A DNA stretch of 64,000 bases from Methylophilales bacterium LSUCC0135 (GCA_001704575.1 MCAW01000002.1:1-64000); one strand, 5' to 3'; numbered from the stretch's first letter, positions 8,740 to 19,505 are shown. Notes: generated by a model from the sequence alone, not told the origin. Program-made: numbers and translations.

Positions 8740-9124
8740 GACGATATATCTCCTGCGGATCTTTCAGTACCGGCTGGTCGGTCATCCATTCGCCATCGAC
8801 CAGCCTCCTGAAAAAGCAATGATGTCTGCCCGTATGACAAGCAATCCCACCCAATTGCTCCACCGTAATGAGAATAACATCCTCATCACAATCAAGCCGG
8901 ATTTCGCGCAATTTCTGAACATGACCGGATTCTTCGCCCTTGTGCCAAAGCTTGTTGCGCGAACGTGACCAATACACAGCCTGTCCGGTTTCAACCGTCA
9001 AGCGCAACGCCTCGCGGTTCATGAAAGCAAACATCAGAATCTGACCAGTACCGGCTTCCTGAGCAATCACCGGCACCAGGCCATCTGCATTCCAGGCCAC
9101 TTCATCAAGCCAGTGTTCGCTCAC
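8732..9124 (-). CDS. hisI: Phosphoribosyl-AMP cyclohydrolase
   Basis: HisI opens the adenine ring of PR-AMP, the third step of histidine synthesis. The 130-residue protein has the [13 protein letters not shown] segment, the metal-binding RLDCDED cluster and the zinc-ligand region [14 protein letters not shown]. Translation starts at GTG, which overlaps the hisF stop in a GTGA arrangement. Confidence 0.94.
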   Translation of the reverse strand: MSEHWLDEVAWNADGLVPVIAQEAGTGQILMFAFMNREALRLTVETGQAVYWSRSRNKLWHKGEESGHVQKLREIRLDCDEDVILITVEQLGGIACHTGRHHCFFRRLVDGEWMTDQPVLKDPQEIYRHE

Positions 9125-9879
9125 AACCTCACCTCGATGCCATGATCGCGCATGAACTCCTTGGCCTGACGCACGGTAAACTCGCCATAATGAAAAATGC
9201 TCGCAGCCAGCACCGCATCGGCGCCGCCTTCCTGCACACCCTCGACCAGATGGGTGAGGTTGCCGACACCGCCGGAGGCAATGATCGGTACGTCGACGGC
9301 ATCACTGATGGCACGATTGAGCGGCAGGTTGAATCCACTCTTGGTGCCATCGCGGTCCATGCTGGTCACCAGCAACTCGCCGGCGCCCAACGCTTCCATC
9401 TTGCGCGCCCATTCGACGGCATCGATACCGGTCGCCTTGCGGCCACCGTGGGTAAAGACTTCCCAATGATCGCCGACCTGCTTGGCGTCTATCGCCACCA
9501 CGATGCATTGCGAGCCGAAGCGGGCGGCCGCATCAGCCACCAGCTGCGGATTGAGCACGGCTGAGGTATTGATGCTGACCTTGTCTGCACCGGCATTAAG
9601 CAAACGCCGCACATCTTCAACTTCGCGCACTCCGCCGCCTACGGTCAGCGGGATGAAAACCTGGGAGGCCACCTCTTCAATGATATGCAGAATAAGGCCG
9701 CGGTTATCAGAGCTGGCGGTAATATCCAGAAAAGTAAGCTCGTCTGCGCCCTGATCGTCATAGCGCTTGGCAATTTCGACAGGGTCGCCGGCATCGCGCA
9801 ACTCAAGAAAATTGACACCTTTGACCACCCGGCCATCGGTGACGTCAAGACAGGGAATGATTCTTTTTGCGAGGCTCAT
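9121..9879 (-). CDS. hisF: Imidazole glycerol phosphate synthase, cyclase subunit
   Basis: HisF joins with HisH to make imidazole glycerol phosphate and AICAR. The 252-residue TIM barrel has the two catalytic aspartates in [13 protein letters not shown] near residue 11 and in VVAIDAK near residue 130, plus the phosphate-binding GGGVR and ASGGVGN loops. It abuts hisA with no gap and overlaps hisI by 4 bp. Confidence 0.96.
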   Translation of the reverse strand: MSLAKRIIPCLDVTDGRVVKGVNFLELRDAGDPVEIAKRYDDQGADELTFLDITASSDNRGLILHIIEEVASQVFIPLTVGGGVREVEDVRRLLNAGADKVSINTSAVLNPQLVADAAARFGSQCIVVAIDAKQVGDHWEVFTHGGRKATGIDAVEWARKMEALGAGELLVTSMDRDGTKSGFNLPLNRAISDAVDVPIIASGGVGNLTHLVEGVQEGGADAVLAASIFHYGEFTVRQAKEFMRDHGIEVRL

Positions 9880-10623
9880 TTAGCGCGCACTGAGCTCATC
9901 CGCCAGCTTCTGTGCAGCGGCGAAATCCAGCGAGCCCTCATAAATGGCACGTCCGGTAATGGCACCCATGATGCCCTCCGGTTCTACCGCACAAAGACGT
10001 TTTACGTCCTCAAGATTGGTAATGCCGCCGCTGGCAATGACCGGGATATGCAACGCCTGCGCCAATGCGACCGTCGCCTCGATATTGACGCCGGTGAGCA
10101 TACCATCCCGGCCGATGTCGGTATAAATCACGGCTTCTACACCGTAATCCTCGAATTTTTTCGCCAGATCGACCACGTCATGGCCGGTCAGCTTGGACCA
10201 ACCGTCGACTGCCACCTTGCCATCCTTGGCATCAAGACCGACCATGATGTGGCCGGGGAAAGCATCGCAGGCTTCATGCAAAAAGCCCGGACTCTTGACC
10301 GCAGCCGTACCGATGATGACATAACTCACACCATCATCCAGATAGCGCTCTATGGTCTCCAGATCGCGAATGCCGCCGCCAAGCTGGATGGGAATGTCGC
10401 CACCGACGGCTTCGACAATTGCCTTGATCGCGCCCTCGTTGACAGGTTTGCCGGCAAAGGCACCGTTGAGGTCGACCAGATGCAAACGCTTGCCGCCCTG
10501 ATCGACCCAATGACGCGCCATCGCGCCGGGGTCTTCGGAAAATACGGTGGCATCTTCCATCATGCCTTGCTTGAGTCTAACGCAGTGGCCGTCCTTGAGG
10601 TCAATGGCAGGTATGATCAACAT
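9880..10623 (-). CDS. hisA: ProFAR isomerase HisA
   Basis: HisA isomerises the aminoaldose ProFAR to PRFAR, the fourth step of histidine synthesis. The 247-residue TIM barrel, an evident relative of the neighbouring HisF, begins [20 protein letters not shown] and has the second catalytic Asp in VGLDAKDGK. The GGGIRD and ASGGITN phosphate loops are present. Confidence 0.96.
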   Translation of the reverse strand: MLIIPAIDLKDGHCVRLKQGMMEDATVFSEDPGAMARHWVDQGGKRLHLVDLNGAFAGKPVNEGAIKAIVEAVGGDIPIQLGGGIRDLETIERYLDDGVSYVIIGTAAVKSPGFLHEACDAFPGHIMVGLDAKDGKVAVDGWSKLTGHDVVDLAKKFEDYGVEAVIYTDIGRDGMLTGVNIEATVALAQALHIPVIASGGITNLEDVKRLCAVEPEGIMGAITGRAIYEGSLDFAAAQKLADELSAR

Positions 10624-10653
10624 GGTAAATTCAACACATTCAATAAACGTAAT

Positions 10654-11298
10654 TTAGGCTCGTCCATTCCAGTGGACGAAATTGGACAAAAGTTGCAAAC
10701 CGGCATGCTGGCTTTTTTCTGGATGGAACTGCACAGCAAAAATATTATCCTTTGCCACTGCCGAGGTAAAGCGCTCGGGATATTCGCTGTATGCTGCGAC
10801 AATATCCGGATGCTGTGGCACCACGTAATAACTGTGCACATAGTAAAAGCGCTCGCCGTCCGCAATGTTCTGCCACATGGGGTGCGCACGGGTCTGATAC
10901 ACCTGGTTCCAGCCCATATGCGGCACTTTGAGTTTGTGGCCGGTTGCATCGCGCATGGCTGACTTTTCGAATCTGACCACCTTGCCTGGCAAAATACCGA
11001 GACCTGCAGCATCGCCTTCTTCACTGTGCTCGAACAACAGCTGCAAGCCTATGCATATGCCAAGGAAAGGCTTGCCTGCAGCAGCCTTGATTACCGGCTG
11101 ACGCAAACCGCGGGAATCCAGTTCGCGCATGCAGTCCGGCATCGCCCCTTGACCAGGGAAGACTACGCGTTCTGCAGCGTCGATCTCATGAGGATCGCTG
11201 GTGACCACAATGCGCCGCCCCGGCGCCACGTGCTCCAGTGCTTTCGAGACGGAACGCAAATTGCCCATGCCGTAATCGACTACTGCAATATCAATCAT
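10654..11298 (-). CDS. hisH: Imidazole glycerol phosphate synthase, glutaminase subunit
   Basis: HisH releases ammonia from glutamine and feeds it to HisF. The 214-residue class I amidotransferase has the nucleophile Cys in LGICIGLQLLFE and the His-Glu pair in VQFHPEKSQ. It starts at the ATG at 11298 and sits 30 bp before hisA. Confidence 0.95.
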   Translation of the reverse strand: MIDIAVVDYGMGNLRSVSKALEHVAPGRRIVVTSDPHEIDAAERVVFPGQGAMPDCMRELDSRGLRQPVIKAAAGKPFLGICIGLQLLFEHSEEGDAAGLGILPGKVVRFEKSAMRDATGHKLKVPHMGWNQVYQTRAHPMWQNIADGERFYYVHSYYVVPQHPDIVAAYSEYPERFTSAVAKDNIFAVQFHPEKSQHAGLQLLSNFVHWNGRA

Positions 11299-11336
11299 AT
11301 GTAGGTGAACAGCCTTTGTGTTGCAGCCGCCAAGCG

Positions 11337-11924
11337 CTATAGGGAACCCTTGGTAGACGGCATTATTCCCGCCATGCGGGAATCCATTTGCACTGCCATG
11401 CGCAGTGCGCGGCCAAATGCCTTGAAAATGGTCTCTGCCTGATGATGGGCATTGTCACCGCGCAAATTATCAATGTGCAGCGTGACTTGCGCGTGATTGA
11501 CAAAGCCCTGGAAAAACTCATGAATCAGATCAACATCGAATTCACCGATACGCGCACGCGTAAACTCGACCCCGAACTCCAGACCCGGTCGTCCGGACAA
11601 ATCCAGCACCACCCGCGAAAGCGCCTCATCAAGCGGAACATAGGAGTGACCGTAACGGCAGATGCCCTTCTTGTCGCCTATCGCCCTGGCAAAAGCCTGT
11701 CCAAGGGTGATGCCGATATCTTCAACGGTGTGGTGCGCATCAATGTGCAAATCGCCTTCCGCTTCGATGCTGATATCCATCATGCCGTGCCGGGCGATCT
11801 GATCAAGCATGTGATCCAGAAATGGCAAGCCTGTAGAGAACTTGGATGCACCGGTACCGTCCAGATTGATCGATACGGCAATCCGGGTTTCGAGGGTGTT
11901 ACGACTGACTTCTGCAATACGCAT
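11337..11924 (-). CDS. hisB: Imidazoleglycerol-phosphate dehydratase
   Basis: HisB dehydrates IGP to imidazole acetol phosphate. The 195-residue protein is the dehydratase alone, without the phosphatase domain of the enterobacterial fusion. The two metal-binding motifs HHTVED and HHQAET mark the duplicated fold. It follows the hps terminator by 37 bp, so it may need its own promoter. A TAAAAT box ends 6 bases before the ATG, with only a poor -35 (TTTGTA). Confidence 0.95.
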   Translation of the reverse strand: MRIAEVSRNTLETRIAVSINLDGTGASKFSTGLPFLDHMLDQIARHGMMDISIEAEGDLHIDAHHTVEDIGITLGQAFARAIGDKKGICRYGHSYVPLDEALSRVVLDLSGRPGLEFGVEFTRARIGEFDVDLIHEFFQGFVNHAQVTLHIDNLRGDNAHHQAETIFKAFGRALRMAVQMDSRMAGIMPSTKGSL

Positions 11925-11954
11925 GATTGGATTTTACTACGTTAGTGGTGATTA

Positions 11955-12000
11955 CAAAGGAAAACCGCCACAAAACATGTCATTTGTTTTGCAGCGGTTT
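11955..12000 (-). terminator. Rho-independent terminator after hps
   Basis: Read leftward, AAACCGC plus about nine more positions pair across 11961-12000 (two G-T wobbles) with a short loop, followed by TTTTCCTTT. It starts 37 bases past the hps stop. It would end the hps message before hisB. Confidence 0.82.
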
Positions 12001-12036
12001 GGTGTTGTTGCTTGACGTTGCTTAGCTTTTCATTAC

Positions 12037-12717
12037 TTAGCTGAACAGCTTCTTCAACCAGCCGAACAAGCCACCGGTTGAACCGCCGTCGCGTGCCAGC
12101 GAAGTGATTTCTGCAGCAGCAGCTGCAGGGTCAGCAGCGCCGTAGATCGCAGCGCCAGCGACGATGATGTCAGCACCAGCATCCTTCACCTGCTTGACAG
12201 TAGCAGGCTTTACACCGCCAGCCACGGAAATCTTCAGGCCGGTGTTCAGGCTTGCAACCAGAGCCAGATCGGTGAACGGTGTCTGGCCGGCAGCTTGCTG
12301 ATCAAGGCCGGTGTGAACGCCGATGATATGCGCGCCCAGCTTGGCAGCTTCCTTGGTACGGGTCGCCTTGTCTTCAACGTTGATCAGGTCAACTTGTGCT
12401 TCCTTGCCGTACTTGTTGGCCACATCGACCACACCCTTGATGGTGCCGAGGTCAGCAGTGCCCAGAACGGTACAGATGTCGGCACCGGCCTTGTAGAAAG
12501 GCTCCGCTTCGTAATAACCGGCATCCATGGTCTTCAGGTCAACCAGGATCTTGTTGTTAGGGAACTTGGCACGCAGCGTCTCAAGCAGCTTGATACCGTT
12601 GTGCTTGATGCATGGGGTACCAATTTCGAGAATGTCTACATGCGGTGCAACTTTACTGGCCAGAGCAACGGTTGCGTCGAAATCCAGCGAATCTAATGCC
12701 ATTTGAGTTAGTGCCAC
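12037..12717 (-). CDS. hps: 3-hexulose-6-phosphate synthase with C-terminal extension
   Basis: HPS condenses formaldehyde with ribulose 5-phosphate, the entry step of the ribulose monophosphate cycle. The protein begins MALTQMALDSLDF and has Glu31 in EIGTP, the DxKxxD motif at Asp60/Lys62/Asp65 and the HTGLDQQ segment, typical of this branch of the OMP-decarboxylase superfamily. It is 226 residues, about 17 longer than the roughly 209-residue enzymes I recall. The extra C-terminus is a Gly/Ser linker followed by the amphipathic segment LFGWLKKLFS. The start is GTG behind a strong GGAGGAAA site. It lies between hisB and hisC, flanked by a 168-bp gap and a terminator, and no 6-phospho-3-hexuloisomerase gene is adjacent. 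Confidence 0.95.
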   Translation of the reverse strand: MALTQMALDSLDFDATVALASKVAPHVDILEIGTPCIKHNGIKLLETLRAKFPNNKILVDLKTMDAGYYEAEPFYKAGADICTVLGTADLGTIKGVVDVANKYGKEAQVDLINVEDKATRTKEAAKLGAHIIGVHTGLDQQAAGQTPFTDLALVASLNTGLKISVAGGVKPATVKQVKDAGADIIVAGAAIYGAADPAAAAAEITSLARDGGSTGGLFGWLKKLFS

Positions 12718-12885
12718 GATATTTCCTCCACTCTAAAGAAACAGGGTTGTGCGATTTGTTTTTAGTAACCGCGTAATAATACATTTTTTCTGGATTTTGG
12801 GGGAATTTTCATAAATTCTAAGACATTAAAACCATAATCAGCCAATTTTGCAGAAATTGCGCCCGAACTGCGGGAGTTCAATCCG
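12718..12885 (-). promoter_or_regulatory. AT-rich hps upstream region with an inverted repeat
   Basis: This 168-bp gap between hisC and hps holds no gene. It is A/T-rich and contains a perfect inverted repeat at 12803-12818 (GAATTT, 4 bases, AAATTC) that could be an operator. A TATTAT box lies nearer to hps, but no convincing -35 element is found. A separate hps promoter is inferred from the gap, the strong ribosome site and the downstream terminator. Confidence 0.4.
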
Positions 12886-13950
12886 TCATATGTGCAGAAT
12901 GGCCTGCAAGCCTTCAAGCAATTGCCGGTTCTGCTGTTCGGTGCCCACCGTGATGCGTAAATAGGGGCTGATGCGCGACGGCTTTTTGAAATGGCGAACG
13001 ATGATATTACGTTCACGCAAGCTGGCAGTGAGTTCCGCCCCGTCGCGGCCGGAAAACCTTGCGAAAATGAAATTGGCGCCCGAAGGCAGCACTTCAAAAC
13101 CCAGATTGCGCATGGAAGCAATGAGCCGCTCACGTGAGTCGATGACATGACGGCAGGTCGCATCAAAATACTCGCGATCCTCCATTGCAGCAATGGCGCC
13201 GGCCATTGCGAGGCTGTCTATCGGATAGGAATTGAAACTGTCCTTTACCCGGGTCAGCGCTTCGATCAAATCCCGATGACCCAGTGCATAGCCGACGCGC
13301 AACCCGGCCAGCGAACGCGCCTTTGATAGCGTGTGGGTCACCAGCAAATTGGGGTAGCGGTTGATCAGACTTACCGCCGATTCCGTGCCGAAATCAACAT
13401 AGGCTTCGTCAACCACGACCACTGAATCCTTATTGGCCTGAAGCAGGCGCTCCACCTCGGTCAGCGCAAGCGGAATGCCGGTTGGTGCATTCGGATTGGG
13501 GAAAATGATGCCGCCATTCGGCTTGAAATAGTCGTCTATACGAATATCGAAATTGTCGCCGAGCGGCACGGTTTCGAAATCAATATCGTAGAGACCGCAA
13601 TAAACCGGATAGAAGCTGTAGGTGATATCCGGAAACAACAAGGGCAGATCATGTTTCAACAAGGCCTGAAAGACATGTGCCAGCACTTCATCGGAGCCGT
13701 TGCCGACAAAAACCTGATCAGCCTGCAAGCCGTAAGTTGTTGCTATCGCCGCCTTTAGGCGGTCTGAATTGGGGTCCGGATAAAGTCTGAGGCTGTCCGA
13801 AATCGCCCCATGCAAGGCCTCCAGCACCTTGGGGCTGGGGCCATAGGGATTCTCGTTGGTATTGAGCTTGACCAGATTGGCAAGCTTTGGCTGCTCACCC
13901 GGCACATAAGGCGTCAAGCCGTGAACCACTTTGCTCCAGAATTTGCTCAT
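12886..13950 (-). CDS. hisC: Histidinol-phosphate aminotransferase
   Basis: HisC is a PLP enzyme that transaminates imidazole acetol phosphate. The 354-residue protein shows [29 protein letters not shown] and the PLP-lysine motif [15 protein letters not shown] chose the ATG at 13950 ([12 protein letters not shown]), 10 bp after hisD. A longer reading from 14034 would only add residues inside hisD. It is the last his gene before the hps gap. Confidence 0.95.
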   Translation of the reverse strand: MSKFWSKVVHGLTPYVPGEQPKLANLVKLNTNENPYGPSPKVLEALHGAISDSLRLYPDPNSDRLKAAIATTYGLQADQVFVGNGSDEVLAHVFQALLKHDLPLLFPDITYSFYPVYCGLYDIDFETVPLGDNFDIRIDDYFKPNGGIIFPNPNAPTGIPLALTEVERLLQANKDSVVVVDEAYVDFGTESAVSLINRYPNLLVTHTLSKARSLAGLRVGYALGHRDLIEALTRVKDSFNSYPIDSLAMAGAIAAMEDREYFDATCRHVIDSRERLIASMRNLGFEVLPSGANFIFARFSGRDGAELTASLRERNIIVRHFKKPSRISPYLRITVGTEQQNRQLLEGLQAILHI

Positions 13951-13960
13951 GACCGGCCGC

Positions 13961-15259
13961 TCAGGACTTGAGGCGATATTCTGCAGATCGGGCATGCGCC
14001 TGCAGACCTTCACCGTAAGCCAGCGTAGCAGCAATTCTGCCCAGCTTGCGGGAGCCTTCAGGTGACACCATGATCAGGCTCGAACGCTTCTGGAAATCAT
14101 AGACGCCAAGAGGTGACGAGAATCTGGCCGTGCGCGAAGTCGGCAACACATGGTTGGGACCGGCACAATAATCACCAAGTGCCTCGCAGGTGCTTCGGCC
14201 CATGAAGATAGCGCCGGCATGCTTGATTTTCTTGCTGTAAGCAACGGGGTCTTGCACCGACAACTCCAGGTGCTCGGCCGCAATGTAATTGGCAATCTGC
14301 GCAGCTTCATCGAGGTCTGTCACACGTATCAGCGCACCGCGGCCTTCGAGTGAAGTGCGAATGATCTCCTTGCGCGGCATTTCTTCAATCAATCGCGCAA
14401 TGCTCGCTTCAACCTTGTCGAGAAAAGCGGCATCGGGTGAAAGCAGTATGGATTGTGCCAGCTCGTCGTGCTCGGCCTGAGAGAACAGATCCATCGCAAT
14501 CCAGTCAGGGTCGGTCTTGCCGTCGCAGATCACCAGAATCTCGGAAGGCCCTGCCACCATGTCGATACCGACCACGCCGAACACGCGGCGTTTGGCAGCT
14601 GCAACATAGGCGTTACCGGGGCCGACGATCTTGTCCACCTGCGGCACTGTCTGCGTGCCATAAGCCAGCGCAGCCACAGCCTGCGCACCGCCGATACAGA
14701 ATACGCGGTCCACACCGCAGATTGCGGCAGCTGCCAGCACCAGCTGGTTCTTCTCGCCACCGGGCGTCGGCACCACCATGATCAACTCTTGCACGCCGGC
14801 AACCTTGGCCGGGATCGCATTCATCAGCACGGACGAGGGATAGGCAGCTTTGCCACCGGGAACATAAAGACCGACACGATCAAGCGATGTGACCTGCTGC
14901 CCGAGCAACGTGCCGTCATCCTCGGTGTAAGTCCATGACGACATCAGCTGTTTTTCATGGTAGCTGCGCACACGGTCCGCGGCCTCCTGCAATGCTTCGC
15001 GTTGATCTGCCGGCAGGCTTGCCAGCGCCTGATCCAGTTCCGACCTTGCCAATTCAAGCGCAGCCATACTCGATACGTCAAGCCGGTCAAAACGACGGGT
15101 ATATTCGAGCACCGCCTCATCGCCGCGTCGCTTGACGTCTCGGAGTATATCGGCGACCACGTTATCGACGCTATCGTCCTGCGCGGTGTCGAAAGCCAGC
15201 AAGGCTTGCAACGATTGTTCAAAATCCGGGGCTGTTGTTGAATAACGTCTGATCTTCAT
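13961..15259 (-). CDS. hisD: Histidinol dehydrogenase
   Basis: HisD is the NAD- and zinc-dependent enzyme for the last two oxidations of histidine synthesis. The 432-residue protein has the [12 protein letters not shown] stretch, the signature EHDELAQS with a metal-binding His, and the catalytic AEHLEL segment. It is flanked by hisG (32 bp upstream) and hisC (10 bp downstream). Confidence 0.96.
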   Translation of the reverse strand: MKIRRYSTTAPDFEQSLQALLAFDTAQDDSVDNVVADILRDVKRRGDEAVLEYTRRFDRLDVSSMAALELARSELDQALASLPADQREALQEAADRVRSYHEKQLMSSWTYTEDDGTLLGQQVTSLDRVGLYVPGGKAAYPSSVLMNAIPAKVAGVQELIMVVPTPGGEKNQLVLAAAAICGVDRVFCIGGAQAVAALAYGTQTVPQVDKIVGPGNAYVAAAKRRVFGVVGIDMVAGPSEILVICDGKTDPDWIAMDLFSQAEHDELAQSILLSPDAAFLDKVEASIARLIEEMPRKEIIRTSLEGRGALIRVTDLDEAAQIANYIAAEHLELSVQDPVAYSKKIKHAGAIFMGRSTCEALGDYCAGPNHVLPTSRTARFSSPLGVYDFQKRSSLIMVSPEGSRKLGRIAATLAYGEGLQAHARSAEYRLKS

Positions 15260-15291
15260 TTTCTGCTTCTGCTTTTCAATAATGTTTGGTT

Positions 15292-15942
15292 CTATGCACG
15301 CTTCCTGCGCTCAACGGCGCCGGCAAAATCGTCCATGATCGGCTGCAACAGGGTGCGCTTAAGTTTCAGGGAGGCCTGATTGACAATGAGCCGCGAGCTG
15401 ATTTCCCCTACCTCTTCGACTGCTTTCAGGTTATTCGCCCGCAGCGTTCCACCGGTACTGACCAGATCGACAATCGCATCGGCTAGACCGACCAGCGGCC
15501 CCAGTTCCATCGATCCGTAAAGTTTGATAAGGTCGACATGCATGCCCTTGTCGGCAAAGTGCTCGCGCGCCGTTTTGATATACTTGGTGACCACCTTAAG
15601 CCTCGCACCCTGACGTATGGAACCGAAATAATCAAAATCCTCGCGTACCGCGACCATCATGCGGCAGCGTGCGATTTCGAGGTCCAGCGGCTGATAGAGC
15701 CCCTCCCCGCCATGTTCGTTCAATACATCCTTGCCGGCCACGCCCAGATCGGCCGCGCCATATTGGACATAAGTCGGCACATCGGAAGCGCGAACGATGA
15801 TCAGGCGCACGTCATCGCGGTTGGTCGGCAAAATCAGCTTGCGAGAGGACTCGGGGTCCTCCAGCGCAGTAATGCCGGCCGCCGCCAGCAATGGCGTGGT
15901 TTCTTCGAAAATGCGGCCTTTGGACAAGGCGATTGTAATCAT
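15292..15942 (-). CDS. hisG: ATP phosphoribosyltransferase, short form
   Basis: HisG commits PRPP and ATP to histidine synthesis. The 216-residue protein begins [19 protein letters not shown] and has the [10 protein letters not shown] and [14 protein letters not shown] motifs. Its length is that of the short form, which lacks the C-terminal regulatory domain and in known cases works with HisZ. No hisZ is in this window. I chose the ATG at 15942 (GTGGA upstream) over a TTG at 15957 that overlaps murA. Confidence 0.95.
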   Translation of the reverse strand: MITIALSKGRIFEETTPLLAAAGITALEDPESSRKLILPTNRDDVRLIIVRASDVPTYVQYGAADLGVAGKDVLNEHGGEGLYQPLDLEIARCRMMVAVREDFDYFGSIRQGARLKVVTKYIKTAREHFADKGMHVDLIKLYGSMELGPLVGLADAIVDLVSTGGTLRANNLKAVEEVGEISSRLIVNQASLKLKRTLLQPIMDDFAGAVERRKRA

Positions 15943-15953
15943 GTGTTTTCCAC

Positions 15954-17222
<1,269 letters not shown>

Positions 17223-17540
17223 TTAATTCGCCGCTTCCTGCAGCATTTTCTGCAACTCGCCCTGCTCGTAAAGACTGCGCATGATGTCCGCTCCGCCAAC
17301 GAATTCACCCTTGATGTAGAGCTGGGGGATCGTCGGCCAGTTTGCATATTGCTTGATACCATCGCGGATAGCCGGGTCGGCGAGCACATCTATCGCGACC
17401 AGTTCCTTGACGCCACAAGCTTGCAGAATCTGCACGGCAAGGCCGGAAAAGCCGCACTGCGGAAACTTGGGACTACCCTTCATGTAAAGTACGACCGGAT
17501 TGGCCGTCACCTGATTCCTGATGACCTCTTGTATATCCAT
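17223..17540 (-). CDS. grxD: Monothiol glutaredoxin, Grx4 family
   Basis: CGFS glutaredoxins carry and transfer [2Fe-2S] clusters. The 105-residue protein begins MDIQEVIRNQV, has the PQCGFS active site near residue 30, the WPTIPQLYIKGEFVGG cis-Pro/GSH-binding region and a C-terminal helix. I chose the ATG at 17540, which has GGAG seven bases upstream. A longer reading from 17564 would add nine residues. It sits beside a BolA-family gene, the partner type that Grx4 proteins bind. Confidence 0.93.
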   Translation of the reverse strand: MDIQEVIRNQVTANPVVLYMKGSPKFPQCGFSGLAVQILQACGVKELVAIDVLADPAIRDGIKQYANWPTIPQLYIKGEFVGGADIMRSLYEQGELQKMLQEAAN

Positions 17541-17560
17541 TTGATTCTCCATGTAAATCT

Positions 17561-17809
17561 TCAAACCGCCTGAAACCGCGCCCAGGCTTCGGGGGTAAAG
17601 GTGCGCATCGACAGCGCATGAATCTCTTGCCGCATCCTGTCTCCAAGCGCCTGATAGACCAGCTGATGCTGCTGCACCATATTCTTGCCGGCGAACTGCG
17701 GGCTTACAATCAACGCTTCGAAATGCTGACCATCGTTACCCATCACCTGCACATAATCGCAAGCAAGTCCTTGCCTGATATAAGCTTCCACTTCTTTTGC
17801 ACTCAGCAT
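17561..17809 (-). CDS. ibaG: BolA family protein IbaG
   Basis: An 82-residue BolA-like protein (MLSAKEVEAYIRQGLACDYVQV...) with the DGQHFEALIVSPQF segment and the helix containing HQLVYQALGDRM. Such proteins form cluster-binding heterodimers with CGFS glutaredoxins, and the next gene encodes one. The ibaG-murA neighbourhood is shared with E. coli. It lies 26 bp after the ABC permease gene. Confidence 0.92.
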   Translation of the reverse strand: MLSAKEVEAYIRQGLACDYVQVMGNDGQHFEALIVSPQFAGKNMVQQHQLVYQALGDRMRQEIHALSMRTFTPEAWARFQAV

Positions 17810-17835
17810 ATTGCCATCCTGTCACTGAACGGGGC

Positions 17836-18609
17836 TCAACCCCGTAATTTATATCCGGATTTCAGCATGGTCAGAGCCAGCCATGATATGGCAAAGAAAC
17901 TCCCCAGGACAATGCTCAAACTGATCAGCGGCGAAATATCGCTGACTCCGAAAAACCCGTACCTGAATCCATCTATCATGTAGAAGAACGGATTCAAATG
18001 CGATACCGCCTGCCAGAACGGTGGCAGCGAATGTATTGAATAAAACACGCCGGAAAGAAACGACAGCGGCATGATGATGAAATTCTGGAATGCCGCCATC
18101 TGGTCAAACTTGTCGGCCCAGATACCGGCGATAATACCGAACGCGCCAAGCAACGCGCTGCCGATGACGGCAAACAGCAGCACCATCAACGGATGCGCCA
18201 TCGGCAAGTCGATAAACAGAATGGCGACAAGGTAGATGCCGAGCCCTACAACTACGCCACGCACGACCGAAGCCAGCAGAAAAGCCAGAAAGAATTCCAG
18301 ATAAGAAAGCGGCGTCAACAGCACGAATACCAGATTTCCCATCACCTTGGACTGGATGAGACTGGATGAGCTGTTGGCAAAAGCATTCTGCAACACCGAC
18401 ATCATGATGAGTCCAGGTATCAGAAACGAGGTGTAGTTCATGCCGTGCACCTGCACGCGGCCTTCCAGGACATGGGAAAACACCAGCAAATACAGCAAAG
18501 CCGTCATCACCGGTGCCGCCACGGTCTGGAAGCTGACGCGCCAGAACCGTAACAGCTCTTTTTTGAACAGTGTCCATGGTCCGCGCATGCGGGCAGAAAT
18601 CAACCTCAT
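17836..18609 (-). CDS. ABC-2 type transporter permease (YadH-like)
   Basis: The 257-residue protein has six predicted membrane helices and the ABC-2 family pattern (PGLIMMSVLQNAFANSSSSL; MPLSFLSGVFYSI; LNPFFYMIDGFRYGF). It would pair with the ATPase encoded just upstream, which it overlaps by 4 bp. The substrate is unknown. Because it lies between mlaB and ibaG-murA, an envelope role is an inference from context. Confidence 0.88.
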   Translation of the reverse strand: MRLISARMRGPWTLFKKELLRFWRVSFQTVAAPVMTALLYLLVFSHVLEGRVQVHGMNYTSFLIPGLIMMSVLQNAFANSSSSLIQSKVMGNLVFVLLTPLSYLEFFLAFLLASVVRGVVVGLGIYLVAILFIDLPMAHPLMVLLFAVIGSALLGAFGIIAGIWADKFDQMAAFQNFIIMPLSFLSGVFYSIHSLPPFWQAVSHLNPFFYMIDGFRYGFFGVSDISPLISLSIVLGSFFAISWLALTMLKSGYKLRG

Positions 18610-19505
18610 GGCTTGCTCACCAGATCAACAAATACATCTTCCAGATCAGCCTCTATCAACTGCATGTCTTCCACCGCAATCGAGGCTTGCCGTATCTGTG
18701 ACAGCACCGGCTCTACCTGCGTGACGTCGGTCAACGCCAGCATGTACTCAAAAGCCTCTTCATGACGCAATAGTGGCCGCAGGCTTTCAGGCAACGCAGC
18801 CGACAATTTTAGCCGCAAATTCTTGCCGGGAATTTTCTTCAGCAGATTCGCTGTGGTATCCAGCGCGATGATCTGTCCCTGCTTCATCATTGCCACGCGC
18901 GAACAGAGCGTCTCCGCTTCTTCAAGATAGTGCGTAGTCAGAATCACGGTATGGCCTTCGCGATTCAAGCGCTTGATGAATTCCCAGAGCATCTGACGCA
19001 ATTCCACATCGACGCCGGCAGTCGGCTCATCGAGCACGATCACCGGCGGCCTGTGGGCCAGCGCCTGCGCGATCAGCGCGCGCCGCTTCATGCCTCCGGA
19101 AAGCCTGCGCATATTGGTATGTGCCTTGTCGGCCAGCCCCAGACACTCGATGATTTCGTCCACCCAGTCATCGTTTTCCGGCCCGCGACCGAAATAGCCT
19201 GCCTGAAAACGCAGCATTTCGCGCACATTGAAAAACGGATCAAACACCAGCTCCTGCGGCACAACGCCAAGCGCATGCCGCGCCTGACGATAATCGGCCT
19301 GCACATCGAAGCCCATGACGGCAAGTCTGCCACTGGTCGGCTTGATCAAACCGGCAAGCAGATTGATCAGCGTCGATTTCCCTGCGCCGTTGGGTCCGAG
19401 CAGGGCAAAGAACTCACCTTGTTCTATGGTGAGATCGATGCCCCTCAGAGCTTGCAAAGCACCGTAATGCTTTTGCACCTGTTCGATTTTAATTGCAGGA
19501 ATCAT
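18606..19505 (-). CDS. ABC transporter ATP-binding protein (YadG-like)
   Basis: An ABC ATPase of about 299 residues with Walker A GPNGAGKST, signature LSGGMKRRA, Walker B VIVLDEPTAG and the H-loop TTHYLEE. I prefer the ATG at 19505 (MIPAIKIEQV) over a TTG at 19538 that overlaps mlaB. Neither has a clear Shine-Dalgarno sequence. A small inverted repeat (GAGGC/GCCTC, 19513-19526) lies just upstream. It is coupled to the permease gene through ATGA. Confidence 0.88.
   Translation of the reverse strand: MIPAIKIEQVQKHYGALQALRGIDLTIEQGEFFALLGPNGAGKSTLINLLAGLIKPTSGRLAVMGFDVQADYRQARHALGVVPQELVFDPFFNVREMLRFQAGYFGRGPENDDWVDEIIECLGLADKAHTNMRRLSGGMKRRALIAQALAHRPPVIVLDEPTAGVDVELRQMLWEFIKRLNREGHTVILTTHYLEEAETLCSRVAMMKQGQIIALDTTANLLKKIPGKNLRLKLSAALPESLRPLLRHEEAFEYMLALTDVTQVEPVLSQIRQASIAVEDMQLIEADLEDVFVDLVSKP

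Noticed and set aside
9685-10962. 425-codon plus-strand frame opposite hisF, hisA and hisH
   Set aside because: It is fully antisense to three his genes with intact motifs. Long mirror frames are expected from their GC-biased codon use, and it shows no family pattern.
18351-18370. 10-bp tandem repeat (ACTGGATGAG twice) in the ABC permease gene
   Set aside because: It encodes the SSSSLIQS stretch that I recall as usual for the family, so it looks like codon coincidence rather than slippage.
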